Source: Kitagawia praeruptora (lineage: Eukaryota > Streptophyta > Magnoliopsida > Apiales > Apiaceae). Taken from it: DNA of 64,000 nucleotides. Positions 1-9,993 of this stretch are shown here, piece by piece. The notes below the pieces were generated by a model. It worked only from the letters and a program-made list of their open reading frames with translations. It searched no databases and had not been told where the DNA came from. The first letter of the stretch is position 1. Each line of letters opens with the position of its first letter. Both the position numbers and the translations under genes were made by a program. The stretch lies in contig CM075344.1 of the NCBI GenBank assembly GCA_037693485.1, positions 99,607,001 through 99,671,000 of the forward strand, read 5' to 3'.

Positions 1-716
1 CAAAAACAAGTGGAGCTGGTCTAGTTCTGCGAAGTCGAGATGGGTTCCTAGTCGAATATGCTCTAAAGCTAGACTTTCCAACGACTAATAATGAAGCTGA
101 GTATGAGGCTCTGATAGCCGGTTTGACCTTAGCAAGGAAATTAAGGGTCAAGCACCTCAAAGTTTATGGAGACTCGAGACTTGTAGTTGCACAAGTGAAT
201 GGTGAGTTTGAAGCTCGTGAGGAAACTATGGCAGAATATCTAAGGATAGCCAAGGGTGTTATGACTCAATTCGAGGAATGATACATGGAACACATCCCGA
301 AGGAGGAGAACATTAAGGCAGATGCCCTCTCTAAGTTCGCTTCCTCGGAGATAGAGAACTATGTTGGGAGTGTTTACTTTCAGGTCTTGAAGACCCCTAC
401 TATCAATGTGAAGTTGGTGACACCGATCGATGTGCAAAGCTATGGGATGGATCCTATCAAGGCTCACTTGGAAACGGGATGGCTCCCTGAAGATGTCATG
501 GAAGCACGTAAACTCTCGGTAAGAGCTCTAAGATACACCCTGATTGAGGGTTTGCTATACAAGAGATCTTTTGTGATCCCGTACTTGAAGTGCTTGAGGC
601 CCAGGAGGCCAGAGAAACACTCGAAGAAGTGCACGAAGGGATGTGTGGGCAACACCTGGGGGGCAGAGCCCTTGCTCATAAAATACGTCCCCTTGCTCAT
701 ACCAACGACTATTTAA
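1..716 (+). pseudogene. Archaeal-type RNase H and linker fragment of gypsy pol
   Basis: Translation from the window edge gives a second-type RNase H domain, with TTNNEAEYEALIAGL and a GDSRLVV segment, as in the dual-RNase-H Tat lineage. A TGA stop lies at 279-281, and the frame is open again from 285. Near 595-610 the frame shifts inside a purine-rich GGAGG stretch, after which the integrase zinc-binding start is only readable in another frame. The parallel intact-frame segment is in element A at about 42000-42700. This is a dead copy of an enzyme that removes RNA from RNA:DNA hybrids during reverse transcription. Confidence 0.8.
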
Positions 717-1129
717 GGGATGAACCCTCTAACAACATGAATTCAAGGAACTGAAACCTACTAAATTGGAGTCCAAAGAATGGATTCAAACCCTAAAGGG
801 ATGTATCCCCAATTTAGAGGGGTGACTTTGCTTACAATCGCAAACACCCTAAACATGATTACGAATCTCTATAATGGTGTTACCATCACCAACAGGACAA
901 AACCCAAGTTATGGGCTCCTACCCCTATGAGGGCTGAGGGCATGAATTACCATATGTTTAAATACTCATCATAAAAAATTCACTTGCAGGGATGATTATC
1001 CTCAACCTCGAAGGTCCGAAATAATAAATCTTAGCTCATGAAGCACGTTTGATACATCAATAGGCATGACAGCCCTTAAGGCCTAGGGTGGCCTCTATCA
1101 ATGATTCGACAGATATTTTTAAGAAGATT
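717..1129 (+). other. Degenerate element sequence without readable coding
   Basis: This stretch lies between the RNase H and gag fragments of the left-hand gypsy element. I see no domain in any frame. Repeated words such as ccctaaa and aaggcc suggest decayed internal sequence. Confidence 0.4.
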
Positions 1130-1575
1130 GATGAAATTAGCTCGTGAAGCTCATATTCAATCATTGAAACAAGATCTGGAAAGATTATAGACTCGAAAGT
1201 CCCAAAGAGAAAGAATCCCCTCTGTTATTAACTCGAATTATACTCCCGGAAGGACGAGGGTTGATACCCAAAAATTGAACCTAATGGCTTGGTGCGTTTA
1301 AGAGATCGTGATGATACAACGAAAGTTTACAAAGAAATTCAAGATACCCCATGATCACGATCGATGATAGGGTGGTGATCAACTAAATCATATACGGATT
1401 TTCCAACACATCCTTGTTACAAGCAGTCACGGATGCTAACAAATGTAGCCACGTAAGGCGTTTCCCCAAATTTTGGGGGGCATGACACAATGTTGGTATA
1501 ATCGCTTACCTCCAAACTCTGCCGGGTCTCTCAAAGACTTGAGTAAGGTGTTAATCACCCAATTTGTCAATACAA
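1130..1575 (+). pseudogene. Displaced gag fragment
   Basis: Frame-broken translation matches the gag of element A: a charged helical stretch (around AREAHIQSLKQDLERL), then a KKFKIP segment, then the gag core with LLQAVTDANKC, WYNRLPPNSAGS and LKDLSKV. In A the equivalent region (about 38590-39110) precedes protease. Here it lies after RNase H and directly before integrase, so the domain order is scrambled. Several stops are present (for example near 1200 and 1365). Gag would form the particle shell; this piece cannot. Confidence 0.6.
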
Positions 1576-1980
1576 GTGGTCAGGTAACCACCAGAGATGT
1601 TGACATCCATTAACTCACTAATCCTATTTGCCATTTGGGGAATGGATATACTTGGGCCATTTCCAATAGCCAGTACGCAAAGAAAGTTCTTGATAGCAGC
1701 AATCGACTGCTTCACCAAGTGGATTGAGGCTAAACCTTCAGCCAAGATAACCACCAAACAAGTAATGCACTTCTGGAAAAGTGTAATATGCAGATGTGAA
1801 ATTCCACGAATCCTGGTTACGGACAATGGAACTCAGTTTAACAATGATGAGTTCAAGAAGTATTGTGAAGAGAATGATATCCAATCGCGTTTTACTTCTG
1901 TTACCCATCCTCAAGCAGATGGGCAAGCTGAGGTTGCAAATTGAATTATCCGAAATGGACTAAAGGGTTGAAACCCCATG
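1576..1980 (+). pseudogene. Integrase core fragment
   Basis: The segment reads from the end of the zinc-binding part (PPEMLTSINS) through the first catalytic block (WGMDILGPF), the tract FLIAAIDCFTKWIEAKPSAKIT, the second catalytic block (VTDNGTQFNN) and the HPQADGQAEVAN glutamate block, where a TGA follows at about 1942-1944. It matches element A at 42830-42874 joined to 55272-55590. The first two aspartates and the glutamate are visible, but the C-terminal half is missing or unreadable. Confidence 0.75.
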
Positions 1981-2389
1981 AACCTAAGACATTCAGTCCA
2001 AACCCTATCATTCGATATGCTCAATGTAAGGCTTGAAGCCGAAATAAGATCCCAAGTCTCGAAAAAGACCAGTATAATTTCTATGAAATCTTAGTGCATT
2101 ATCATGGATGTTGGGAAGCATGATCAGCCATTTTAATCCCAGAAGTTCTTCAAGTCTTCAAGAAATCATCAAGGGATGAAGATCGAACCCAGAAAATCTT
2201 TAAAAAATGAAGATTGGGCCCAGAAAACTCTAAGCTCAAAGCGAGGCAATGAATTTAGGCCAGGTTAGGCCTAGTTCAATCAAGGCCCATGCTGGCTAGG
2301 CCCAAACCCCAAACGGGTCATGTCCAACAGAATAAACTCCCGAAAGGAGCACTCAAAATTTTAAAGTCGAATTAGTGCTAATTCCAAGT
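1981..2389 (+). other. Non-coding 3' region of gypsy element
   Basis: No coding segment is visible. The stretch is purine-rich, with repeated aaggcc/aggccca words that also occur further right. It probably belongs to the element's 3' untranslated region. Confidence 0.35.
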
Positions 2390-3640
2390 CGCAGAGGTAA
2401 AGTCGAAATTATACCACAAAAGAGGTTTGAATGCTTCGATCTCACGGCGAAATGAGATCGTGAAAGGCCTTGGAATGAGGTCGAAAAATAAAGGTTTGAG
2501 CTCACAAGTTTGAGCTCGAAAATACATGCAGAGGTAAGGTAAAACACGACGATCTACATCCCTGTGCGGACGAAACCTTGAGGTCGTTAATAACCTACGG
2601 ATGAGGTCGAAAAATAGTTGAAATGTGAGGCCCACGTCGAACAAAAGGCCGGAAATTAATTAGGTTTAGTCTTAAAGGCTAAACACCATGATGCAATCAA
2701 GGCCTAACATGGCCCAATCAAATTTCTGTAGAAATCCCAAAAGGCTGAAATGATTAAAAGTGGCCTAAAGGCTCTACAAAGTCCAAGTCAAGCAAATGAC
2801 TCAAGAATGAAGGAACAAGTGATAGTAGGCTTAATAAATTATGTAGGCCCATCTTGGATCAAGCCCAAACTAAAGGCCTGATAAGGTCCAGACAAAAATG
2901 AATGGCGAAAGTTGATAACAAAGGCACGAAAGCCTAACAAACTTTTAGTTGGACTTGAGTAACAAGGCCTGTTAAGGCCCAAGTCAAAATCAATTAGGAC
3001 TTCAAGATGAAGAGCCCAAATATGCGATTGGGTTCACGAGGAAAGGCCCCAAACTCTGATGAGTCTAAGGCCCGAAACAGAGGAAAGGCCCAAAGGTCCC
3101 AAACGAAGTTGTCTGAGGTCGAGACCAACGACCTCGTTTTGCAACATGTTTTCGAACTCGTTCAAACGACCAAGAAGTTGATTAAAGCCCTGGGTTGAGG
3201 TCGTAAACGGCCTGAGATATGAGGTCGTGGTTATATTGATTTGAGGTCGAAGCATCGAGCTCGTAGTTGAACTACGAATAGGGCTTGTAACGTGTGACCT
3301 GGGCATAGAAAAAGCTTACGCTGAGCTCGTTGCATCCTAGTCGAAATTGAACTAGAGAGAATAGAAATTTCTCGCGACCTCACTCCCAATTTGAGGTCGT
3401 TTCAACACCATCTGAGCTCGTCCATTCGAGGTCGGAAAAACACTGAAAATCCTGAAAAGAAGCCACGACTTGGCCCCCGTTTGAGTTCGTTTTTGAGCTC
3501 GAAAATGAACTAATCTCTGCTCGAAATTTCCAGGTCGAAAATGACTTAGAAAGTAAGAAAAATGGTTGCGACCTTGAGGCAGTTTGAGCTCGAATTTGAG
3601 CTCGGGTTTGCAAAATTTCGAGCCGAAACGATAATTTCTG
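2390..3640 (+). repeat. Dispersed TGAGSTCG motif array
   Basis: The octamers TGAGGTCG and TGAGCTCG recur around 2483, 2510, 2580, 2600, 3115, 3196, 3220, 3242, 3328, 3391, 3411, 3499, 3587 and 3598, with close variants between them. Spacing is irregular, so this is not a simple tandem repeat. Reading frames opened across it are by-products of the motif. It lies in the 3' region of the left-hand gypsy element, and nothing like it occurs in the neighbouring intergenic DNA. Confidence 0.75.
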
Positions 3641-3654
3641 AATAGTACTAGTCT

Positions 3655-3950
3655 TCAGCCAGCCAGGGGCTCTGCCCCTTGGACCCCGCCAGGGGCTGCC
3701 GCCCCTTGGACCCCGCCCGGGGGCTGCCGCCCCCGGACCCCCGCTAGCGCCGATTAGCACCGTTTAGTGCCGTTTAAGCACATATTAGTGCCGATTAGCA
3801 CCGTTTAGCGCCGATTAGTGCCGTTAGTGCCGTTTTACGCCATTCAACGTTGTTTAAACACTGTTTAAGCATTGTTCAAGGCTGATTAGCGCTGCCTAGT
3901 GCCATTTAACACCGCTTAGTGTCATTCAACATCGTCGTAAATGCGTCGGT
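3655..3950 (+). repeat. GC-rich hairpin block followed by ten-base repeat array
   Basis: 3655-3750 holds repeated GGGGCTGCCGCCCC words able to fold into hairpins. From about 3748 a near-10-bp periodic array follows, built from AGCACCGTTT, AGTGCCGTTT and GATTAGCACC-like decamers. The same two blocks, in the same order, lie at 59605-60060 just before the 3' LTR of element A. They are thus a conserved part of the 3' untranslated region of this gypsy group. Confidence 0.75.
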
Positions 3951-4054
3951 CGCTCCACGCTTTACACCAAGATGATATTGTTGAAAATACTCGCGTACGA
4001 GCAATGAACCCTGACCCAAGTCTCAATTAAGGTCTTTATAACTTCAAGGAAAAC

Positions 4055-4086
4055 CTGATCAGTTTTCCTAGAAGTTGGGGGGCAAA
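4055..4086 (+). promoter_or_regulatory. Polypurine tract before 3' LTR
   Basis: A run ending gttggggggcaaa directly precedes the LTR start TGATGTGG. The identical tract precedes the 3' LTR of element A at about 60220-60233. It primes plus-strand DNA synthesis in LTR retrotransposons. Confidence 0.75.
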
Positions 4087-4694
4087 TGATGTGGGCTGAA
4101 AGTAAGCCCTAAAGACACATTTAATGTGGCATTAATTAGACCTAGAATGGTCCAAACGTGGGGCCCACCAGATGGGCCCAAATCCTATTTACAATATTAA
4201 TTTCGTAATTAATATTAGGGATAATAAACAGCTCAGCAATAAGTGTCAGATAAGAACATTATCTCTACAAGGAGTAGCCTCCAAGGCATACACTCATACA
4301 AGGAAACAGACTCCTACAAGGAAGGGGTCTAGATCCTTCCTCAAGGATGACTTGTCCACCAAGTCACCTAACCCTACTACGATTTTAGGGCTTCTCAGCC
4401 TATATAAAGGGTCTGACCCTCATCTCAGAACTACGTTTCGGCTCAATCCTCGAATAAGGACATACAAGCCACTACGTCCTAGGTGAGCCCTCGTCACCAT
4501 AGCCCCGATGGCACCATCACCTAGAACTACGTCTTGGCTTGATTCTCTAAACACAGAGATACGTAGGCATTCTGTGAGGACCGTTTAAGTCTCGAACGCA
4601 GAAGCAGCCATTAAAGCACGAAGCTCACGTACCCTAGCATTAAATACAGCAAACCCTAGCCGCAATCTAATAACCTAGTTTTTATTCCACAACA
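4087..4694 (+). repeat. LTR (608 bp) of the left-hand gypsy element
   Basis: It begins TGATGTGGGC and ends CCACAACA. It aligns over most of its length with element A's LTRs at 11384-11880 and 60234-60731. A TATATAAAGG box lies at 4401-4410. It is about 110 bp longer than A's LTRs because the middle part contains extra sequence. The bases after it start agttattacc; the matching 5' target duplication lies outside the window. Confidence 0.85.
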
Positions 4695-6243
4695 AGTTAT
4701 TACCATAATTAGCGTAATTCCGTAAATATATAGTTGTTAGTTAATAAAAGTGAAAATAAATTATATGAAATTTTTTGTCGATTTTTTTTGATTAAAAGTA
4801 TTTATAATATATAAGCATGTTAAATTAAATAGTTATTATATTTTAATTAAAATTGTTAACTAACTACATTTAATAAAGTGGGTATAGAAAGATAAATAAG
4901 GTAAACTTTTAATGTGATATGATTGGTCTAAAATTTAGGATTGGAATCTGATTGGTCCTAAAATAATTCCTCGTTTTAGATTGGTTAACCGCATGGTGTG
5001 GTAGACTTAGTTATTATAATAAAGGATTAAGTGATAATATAATAAAAATTGCCAAAAAATATCTATAAAATTACCAATATATTTTTATTTATTATGCAAT
5101 TATAAAAATGCCATTATAATTTTATTTAAGAAAAATAAGTGGATGTTGGAATTTGAACTCATGACCTTTAACTTAAAAATAACATTGTCAACCACTATAC
5201 TAAACAATTTTTTTGGTTAAAATATAAAATTCATTATCAATATGTGTAAATATCTCACACAATTTATTTTATTTTGATATCTAACGAGTAATTTAATTTA
5301 TCTACTCAAGTGCCTTAAAATCATATTTTTAGCGATATTTTGTAAATATAACCATATTGAAGAAATGCATGCGTAAAAATAAATATATACGCAAAAATTA
5401 TGAAATTTAAAATTTTCAACTAAAAACATGATTTTATATATAGAAAAAAAAACATGATTGCATTAATATTTTTATATTATAAATTATATATTTTTGCATT
5501 TAGTATGTAATGCCTGGATTATACATATACTATTTGATTAATAACTTGCATTGTCTACCATACCAATGTCTATATAATTTAATATATGCAACAATTTTTA
5601 TATGATCTTTAATACCTGTATGGTTGGATCTACGAGTTTCTTATAAAAAATATTGTGAATTTTAGGGTACTTGGATCGAAAATATTTTGAATTAAACGAA
5701 TTGACATTTGAATTTTGAACACTTTATTAATTATCGCTTTATTAATTTAATAAATAAATATTTGTAATCAAGTCAAAATACATTTTCATATCTATAATCA
5801 AGCTAAAATGAGAATAATACATAAAAAAAAAATTAGACTAAAATTTATAGTTGCATGAATCAAATATCCAATAACATACCCACTTAATATTATCCAATGA
5901 TCCAACATATGTGCTAACAGAAATTTGGCCTAAAATAGATATTTAATATGCTCTGTATTATTTACCCTTGAAGTGTATGCATCAATGTATAATCACGTAA
6001 CTGAATTTCCACTTTCCAGACAACATTCATTTTAAAAGTTTTTATTAAAATCGTAGTTATTGACCTTTTCTCCCACACAACATTCATTTCAAAAGTTTCT
6101 ATTAAAATTGTAGTTATTGATCTGTTCTTATAATTACCTTATCATCTAATTTTTAAATTATAAGTTGTAATTGACCATCTAATTTCTAAGTTATAAGTTG
6201 TAATTAACTTTACTTATATTGACCGTTATGCATTGAATCAATT
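4695..6243. other. AT-rich intergenic DNA
   Basis: No gene is supported here. The DNA is very AT-rich, with scattered homopolymers. Two copies of a short phrase containing acaacattcattt and aaagtttttatta occur at about 6021 and 6080. The only structured item is the tRNA-like remnant at 5140-5208. Confidence 0.7.
5140..5208 (-). repeat. tRNA-like (SINE-head-like) remnant
   Basis: On the minus strand the sequence contains TTTAGTATAGTGGTTGAC, close to a tRNA A box, followed about 25 bases later by GGTCATGAGTTCAAATTCC, close to a tRNA B box. This order and spacing fit an RNA polymerase III promoter of a tRNA-derived SINE. No acceptor stem or CCA is visible, so it is not a working tRNA gene. The 3' end of the putative SINE cannot be fixed. 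Confidence 0.45.
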
Positions 6244-6257
6244 AAAACATCGGGTAT

Positions 6258-6985
6258 TCGTGATGTTATATTGTGGGATGGCTTGGATATTCTTAAGGTC
6301 AAAACATGGCATGTCTCGGATTCCCTTAGGCATCGTAGTCAACAAGTGCAGTGGTTTCAAGCTGTTTGGCATCAACTCAAAGTGGAAAGGTATGCTCATC
6401 ATCAATGGTTGCTAAGTCATGGGCGTATCAATCATTTTGCAAGGTTTGGGATTGATTTGGATCAACAATGCTTCTTGTGTGTGGGAGGCCGTGAGACTGA
6501 CAATCACCTGTTGTTGGACTGCTCTTTTAGTCGGCATGTGCTTTCTTCGTTCCTTTCTATGTTTAACTTGGAAATTATTGGTCACTTGGCTAGATTTTCA
6601 ACAGCATCTCTTACACATTACGGATGGCGCAAAGAGAAGAGTGATTTTACTTCTGGTTCAAGTTTACACCTATTTCATCTGATGAGAGAGAAATGATTGA
6701 AAGCATAACAGAGGAATTTTTGAACCAAAGAAACTTTTGGAGGGTATTCTTGCTGACACTCGAGCCAGGCTTGCTAGCTCAGTTTGGTTTTCGAAGTTAG
6801 TCTATAGTAGGCCTGATCTAATTATTTAATCTATTCTTGTAGTATAGTTGTTTTTCTTTCTATTTACAATCTGTTCTATCAGATTGTCTACAAATAGATC
6901 TTTGTATGGCCTATCATAGATCATGAGTTTTAATCCCCCTGTATGTTCTTTCCTTTTCTAATATATATTTAATTTAGCAAAAAAA
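6258..6985 (+). mobile_element. 5'-truncated LINE with poly(A) and 14-bp target duplication
   Basis: The insertion carries a LINE-type zinc-binding coding remnant, a short 3' untranslated region and an A-run at 6979-6989. It is flanked by a direct repeat containing catcgggtat at 6244-6257 and 6986-6999 (the first A's are ambiguous with the tail). A long target duplication, poly(A) and 5' truncation are the marks of target-primed reverse transcription. The insert is only about 730 bp. Confidence 0.8.
6271..6696 (+). pseudogene. Reverse-transcriptase zinc-binding domain (zf-RVT) remnant
   Basis: The 141-codon reading frame matches the plant LINE C-terminal zinc-binding domain: tryptophans and basic residues early (WFQAVWHQLKVERYAHHQWLL), a hydrophobic helix, then CFLCVGGRETDNHLLLDCSFS with the C-x2-C...H-x4-C pattern. 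In LINEs this domain follows the reverse transcriptase and probably binds template RNA. The polymerase part is missing because the insertion is 5'-truncated. The frame after the zinc motif diverges, so the end is uncertain. Confidence 0.75.
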
Positions 6986-7296
6986 AAAACATCGGGTATG
7001 TTCATCTATATCTTAATGTTCTGACTGTCATGTGACACATCTCAAGATTGTTCTCAATTTTTTTTTTAAAAGTCGGTGTGCATACAATGCAATTGCAATC
7101 GCAGTGTAATGCCCATGAATGTTTATCACAATATCATGTCACATTAGGGTGTGCAACGATTCATTTGAATTTCACCATAAAATGTGAATCAATGAATTTT
7201 CAGGTGTTACTACATACTACTAATTACAAATAACCATAAAAATTATGCCTGTTTTTTTTTCTAAATCCTTGTAAACAACCAGAAAAATTCAATACT

Positions 7297-7480
7297 CACT
7301 ACGCCATAGATGGGCTACCGTTACATATTTTTCATGGATGTTGCTAGAATATGTTAACTTAGCGTGTTACTTTGGACCTAATATAACATTTTGTTTTTTG
7401 TGTTACCTTAGCCACAAACGTGATTTTACCTTAGCTTTAAACGGTTGGATGTTAGCAACATACATGATATGTTACCTTAG
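7297..7480 (+). repeat. Left terminal inverted repeat and subterminal TGTTAC repeats of CACTA
   Basis: After the terminal CACTAC, TGTTAC or its near variants occur about eight times up to about 7476, for example tgttaacttag, gtgttaccttag and atgttaccttag. Subterminal repeats of this kind are transposase-binding sites in characterised En/Spm elements; that role here is inferred. Confidence 0.75.
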
Positions 7481-8759
7481 ATCATTAATAAACTCAATTT
7501 TGAATTTTTTTAATCAAAAAATTGTTTAATTATATAAAAATCACATTTACCTTTAAAATATTTCATTTTTATTTTCCATATAAATGAGTTATTAATTTTT
7601 AAAAAAAAGTGTTTATTTATTAAATTTTTCAATTTATATTTAGTATTAAATTTTAAATGTACAATTTTTCAAAATAAAAATTCATAAATATTTTGGAATA
7701 ATATATACTATACTATTCTAATCAAAACAAGATATATTTGTTTAGTTGGTTGGTTGGTTAGTTAACGTCTTCAAAAAAAATTGTTAAAACCTTTATAAGA
7801 ATAACAAGTTAAAAAAATTATATTAAAAATATTAATTTATTTATTATAAATAACAAAATTTACCAAATAAGAAGCAAAAAAAATATTTTTCAAAAATTTA
7901 AAAAATGTTTTAAAAATTCCAAATTCAGTTAAATTATATGTAATTCATTAAAAATAAAAAATAACATATTTTATATAATTATAAACATTTTTAATTATAT
8001 CCCCATTAAAATCATCTTTCGTACACACTTTTTTCTAAAAAAAAATCTGAAAATTGGAATAATAATGTTGAATGGCACAGTTATCGGTGAAATAAAAGAG
8101 CGGCCTTTTTTCCGTCAAAACAAAAGGAAGCAGCTTTTTTAGCGCCTATCTGAAATTTTTATACTTCGAGAAAAAACTGAAATTTCACTCTTATTCTCTC
8201 CCTCTCTCTCTCCCTCGCTTTCTCTCTCACCTCACTGCATCTCCCTCTCGCCTCGTTAAAATCTCTACTCTCTCTTCTCTCTTTTTTCTTTTTCTCTTCT
8301 GTTCGTATATAATTGGTTCAATTTAAGGCTTTTTAATTGAATATGGCTTGTGTTTGAGGCTTTGGTTTCTTTAAATTGGAGTTTCTTCAAATTAGGGCTT
8401 TTTCAAATTAGGGATTCTTCGTTTTGAGTTTATTTGATTTGATTTCTTCACTTAAACTTTGACTAATTAGGTTTTCTTTTCGATTTCAGGGCCTCGGATT
8501 TGGGGCTTTAGATTTGGGGCTTTGGATTTCAGTTTGGGCCTCCAATTTGAGGTATAATCCCCTTTCAGTGTATTCTTCTATGTGTATTTTGTTGTATTTG
8601 GGGATGCATCTGTTATATGTGTATTCTTTTACTTGTTACAAGATATGAAGAATATCACAAGATATGAAGAATTCCTTTTAGTCTATAGTTCAATGTCGAC
8701 TACATTTTGGAATGTTACCGATATGCGTAGGAGTTTATAGGTCACCAACTTGAATGCAG
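7481..8759. other. CACTA interior: AT-rich DNA and a CT-rich leader-like block
   Basis: 7481-8140 is AT-rich with no coding signal. 8170-8300 is a CT-rich block (ctctctctccctcgcttt and similar), resembling the 5' leader of a plant gene. 8380-8550 has repeats of ggggctttggattt and a splice-acceptor-like atttcag at about 8485. No protein could be read; it may be the captured promoter and leader of one of the gene fragments that follow. Confidence 0.5.
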
Positions 8760-8805
8760 ATCTGGTAAGACACAACTTGCCCATACACTGTGTGTCTCAA
8801 CACAG
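8760..8805 (+). pseudogene. DMC1: Captured DMC1 exon with Walker A motif
   Basis: This 46-base exon is bounded by an acceptor (aatgcag) and a donor (cacag|gttcct). It encodes SGKTQLAHTLCVSTQ, the ATP-binding Walker A segment of the meiotic recombinase DMC1; RAD51 differs here (CHTLCVTCQ). The parent protein forms filaments on single-stranded DNA and pairs homologous chromosomes in meiosis. The exon sits alone inside the CACTA element and cannot give a working protein. Its intact splice borders show that genomic DNA, not mRNA, was captured. Confidence 0.75.
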
Positions 8806-9019
8806 GTTCCTCTACTGCCACTATGACTTCGATAAATATCCTATTATGACTTTGGATACATTGCTATTATAAAGAAGGATATAATTGTTGTGTTTGATAT
8901 TGAGGTTGATCGAGGGAGCTGGAAAGATCATTTAATCTTAGTTTTCTACCTACTTTGAACATTTTTTGTTCAAACAAAATACGATGTTTCACTCAAAATA
9001 TCAATATATTTGCCTGCAG

Positions 9020-9280
9020 CAAGGAGCTCTATTTCTTCCTGTATTTTCTTTGATGAAACGGCTTTTGAGATAAAACTTTGGATCTGTAGCTATTGGTTCC
9101 CTGATAGTTTCAGTCATTGGGTCAACTCAGCCAATACTTAAGTCATTACGCCAGAGATTGAAAGTAGCTGATGTGAGGCCTGAAAACTGGTTTGGAAAAG
9201 TGGCATACTATACGTCTCAGTATACCCTTGCATCCATTGGTTGGACCATCAGTCATGTCAATTGCAATGCTTACATCTTG
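9020..9280 (+). pseudogene. Captured choline-transporter-like (CTL/SLC44) exon, first of two
   Basis: After an acceptor (tgcctgcag) the exon encodes FLPVFSLMKRLLR, then a stop TAA, then SVAIGSLIVS and RLKVADVRPENWFGKVAYYTSQYT, ending SVNCNAYI-like at a donor (cttg|gtaaat). This is the conserved C-terminal half of plant choline-transporter-like proteins (Arabidopsis CTL1 family), multi-pass membrane proteins linked to choline transport and trafficking. The in-frame stop after KRLLR shows that the fragment is dead. It joins in frame to the exon at 9435-9662. Confidence 0.75.
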
Positions 9281-9434
9281 GTAAATTCATCATCCCGTTA
9301 TTAATTATTACAAAAGTAGAAGCCAAAGCAACTGAAAGAATGCATCTATAGGGACTTGTGTTGTCACCTTATTTTCTGTGTGAGAATCTTTCGAACTGAT
9401 GATGATATATAATGATTTTGTGTGTTGCTTACAG

Positions 9435-9662
9435 ATTGCAATCACTGGTGAAACTTTTTTCAATGCTTCTGCTATTGCAACAGATCTAATCATGAATAAC
9501 ATTCTCAGAATAGGAAAGGTTAATGTGATTGGTGATGTTATTCTCTTTCTTGGGAAGTTGTCTGTGAGCCTTGCAAGTGCCTTATTTGCATTCCTAATGC
9601 TGGACACTCATAGATACAAAAGTTCCCACAACAAAGTCTCCTCACCATTGTTTCCTGTTCTA
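9435..9662 (+). pseudogene. Captured choline-transporter-like (CTL/SLC44) exon, second of two
   Basis: The exon follows an acceptor (gcttacag) and ends at a donor (gttcta|gtaagt). It encodes IAITGETFFNASAIATDLIM, then NNILRIGKVNVIGDVILFLG and KLSVSLASALFAFLMLDTH, two hydrophobic membrane segments well conserved in CTL proteins. A longer open frame (9399-9833) runs through both splice sites and is an artefact. The exon itself has no stop. No further CTL exon was found, so the C terminus is absent. Confidence 0.78.
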
Positions 9663-9926
9663 GTAAGTTATAATCCTCTCACGCTCTCATTTCAGGTTAT
9701 AAAAGAATGTAGTTATAGTGTGGGTGAAACAGTGTTAGATACAAAAGAATGTTGTTTGTCTAGTGAAAAATCAGATATATCCTTGTATCCTTTCTTTATG
9801 TTCTGTTTCATTGTTGCTTCAGCCTTCAAGTAGCAATGTAGCATATGTTTTGAACCTCTATCATTAAACAAATTTAGAAAATCTCTATTTGCTACTCTCT
9901 TTTTCCTTAACTAACTGCAATCTCAG

Positions 9927-9993
9927 CCGACCTGATCGTATTGTGCCAATAGCTACCAGGTTTGGCATGGATACTGGAGCAATACTTGATAAT
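9927..9993 (+). pseudogene. DMC1: Captured DMC1 exon (RPDRIVP segment)
   Basis: A 67-base exon lies between acceptor gcaatctcag and donor gataat|gtaatt. It encodes RPDRIVPIATRFGMDTGAIL, then DN, matching the DMC1 segment that follows the Walker A region by one exon in the normal gene. That intervening exon (LPTN...DTEGTF) is not present between 8805 and 9927; CTL exons lie there instead. The two DMC1 pieces and the CTL pieces are all on the plus strand. Some residues differ from typical DMC1 (T for E in IAERFG). Confidence 0.75.

Larger units (their letters stand above)
1..4694 (+). mobile_element. 3' part of a decayed Ty3/gypsy (Tat-like) element
   Basis: The left edge cuts this element. 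Visible in order are an RNase H fragment, a displaced gag fragment, an integrase fragment, a motif-rich 3' region, a polypurine tract and a terminal LTR at 4087-4694. The RNase H and integrase fragments closely resemble element A (42000-42400 and 55270-55600), and the LTR resembles A's LTRs, so both belong to one superfamily branch. The LTR is about 110 bp longer and the 3' untranslated region differs, so it is a different subfamily. All coding parts are broken. Confidence 0.85.

Noticed and set aside
3380..3760. Gly/Pro/Arg-rich minus-strand ORF of 126 codons
   Set aside because: It covers the TGAGSTCG array and the GC hairpin block of an LTR element and has no domain.
5140..5208. True tRNA gene
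   Set aside because: Only A-box-like and B-box-like parts are present, with no acceptor stem; it fits a SINE head better.
9399..9833. Open frame of 144 codons treated as a whole gene
   Set aside because: It reads through a splice acceptor (9434) and a donor (9663); only 9435-9662 resembles a CTL protein.
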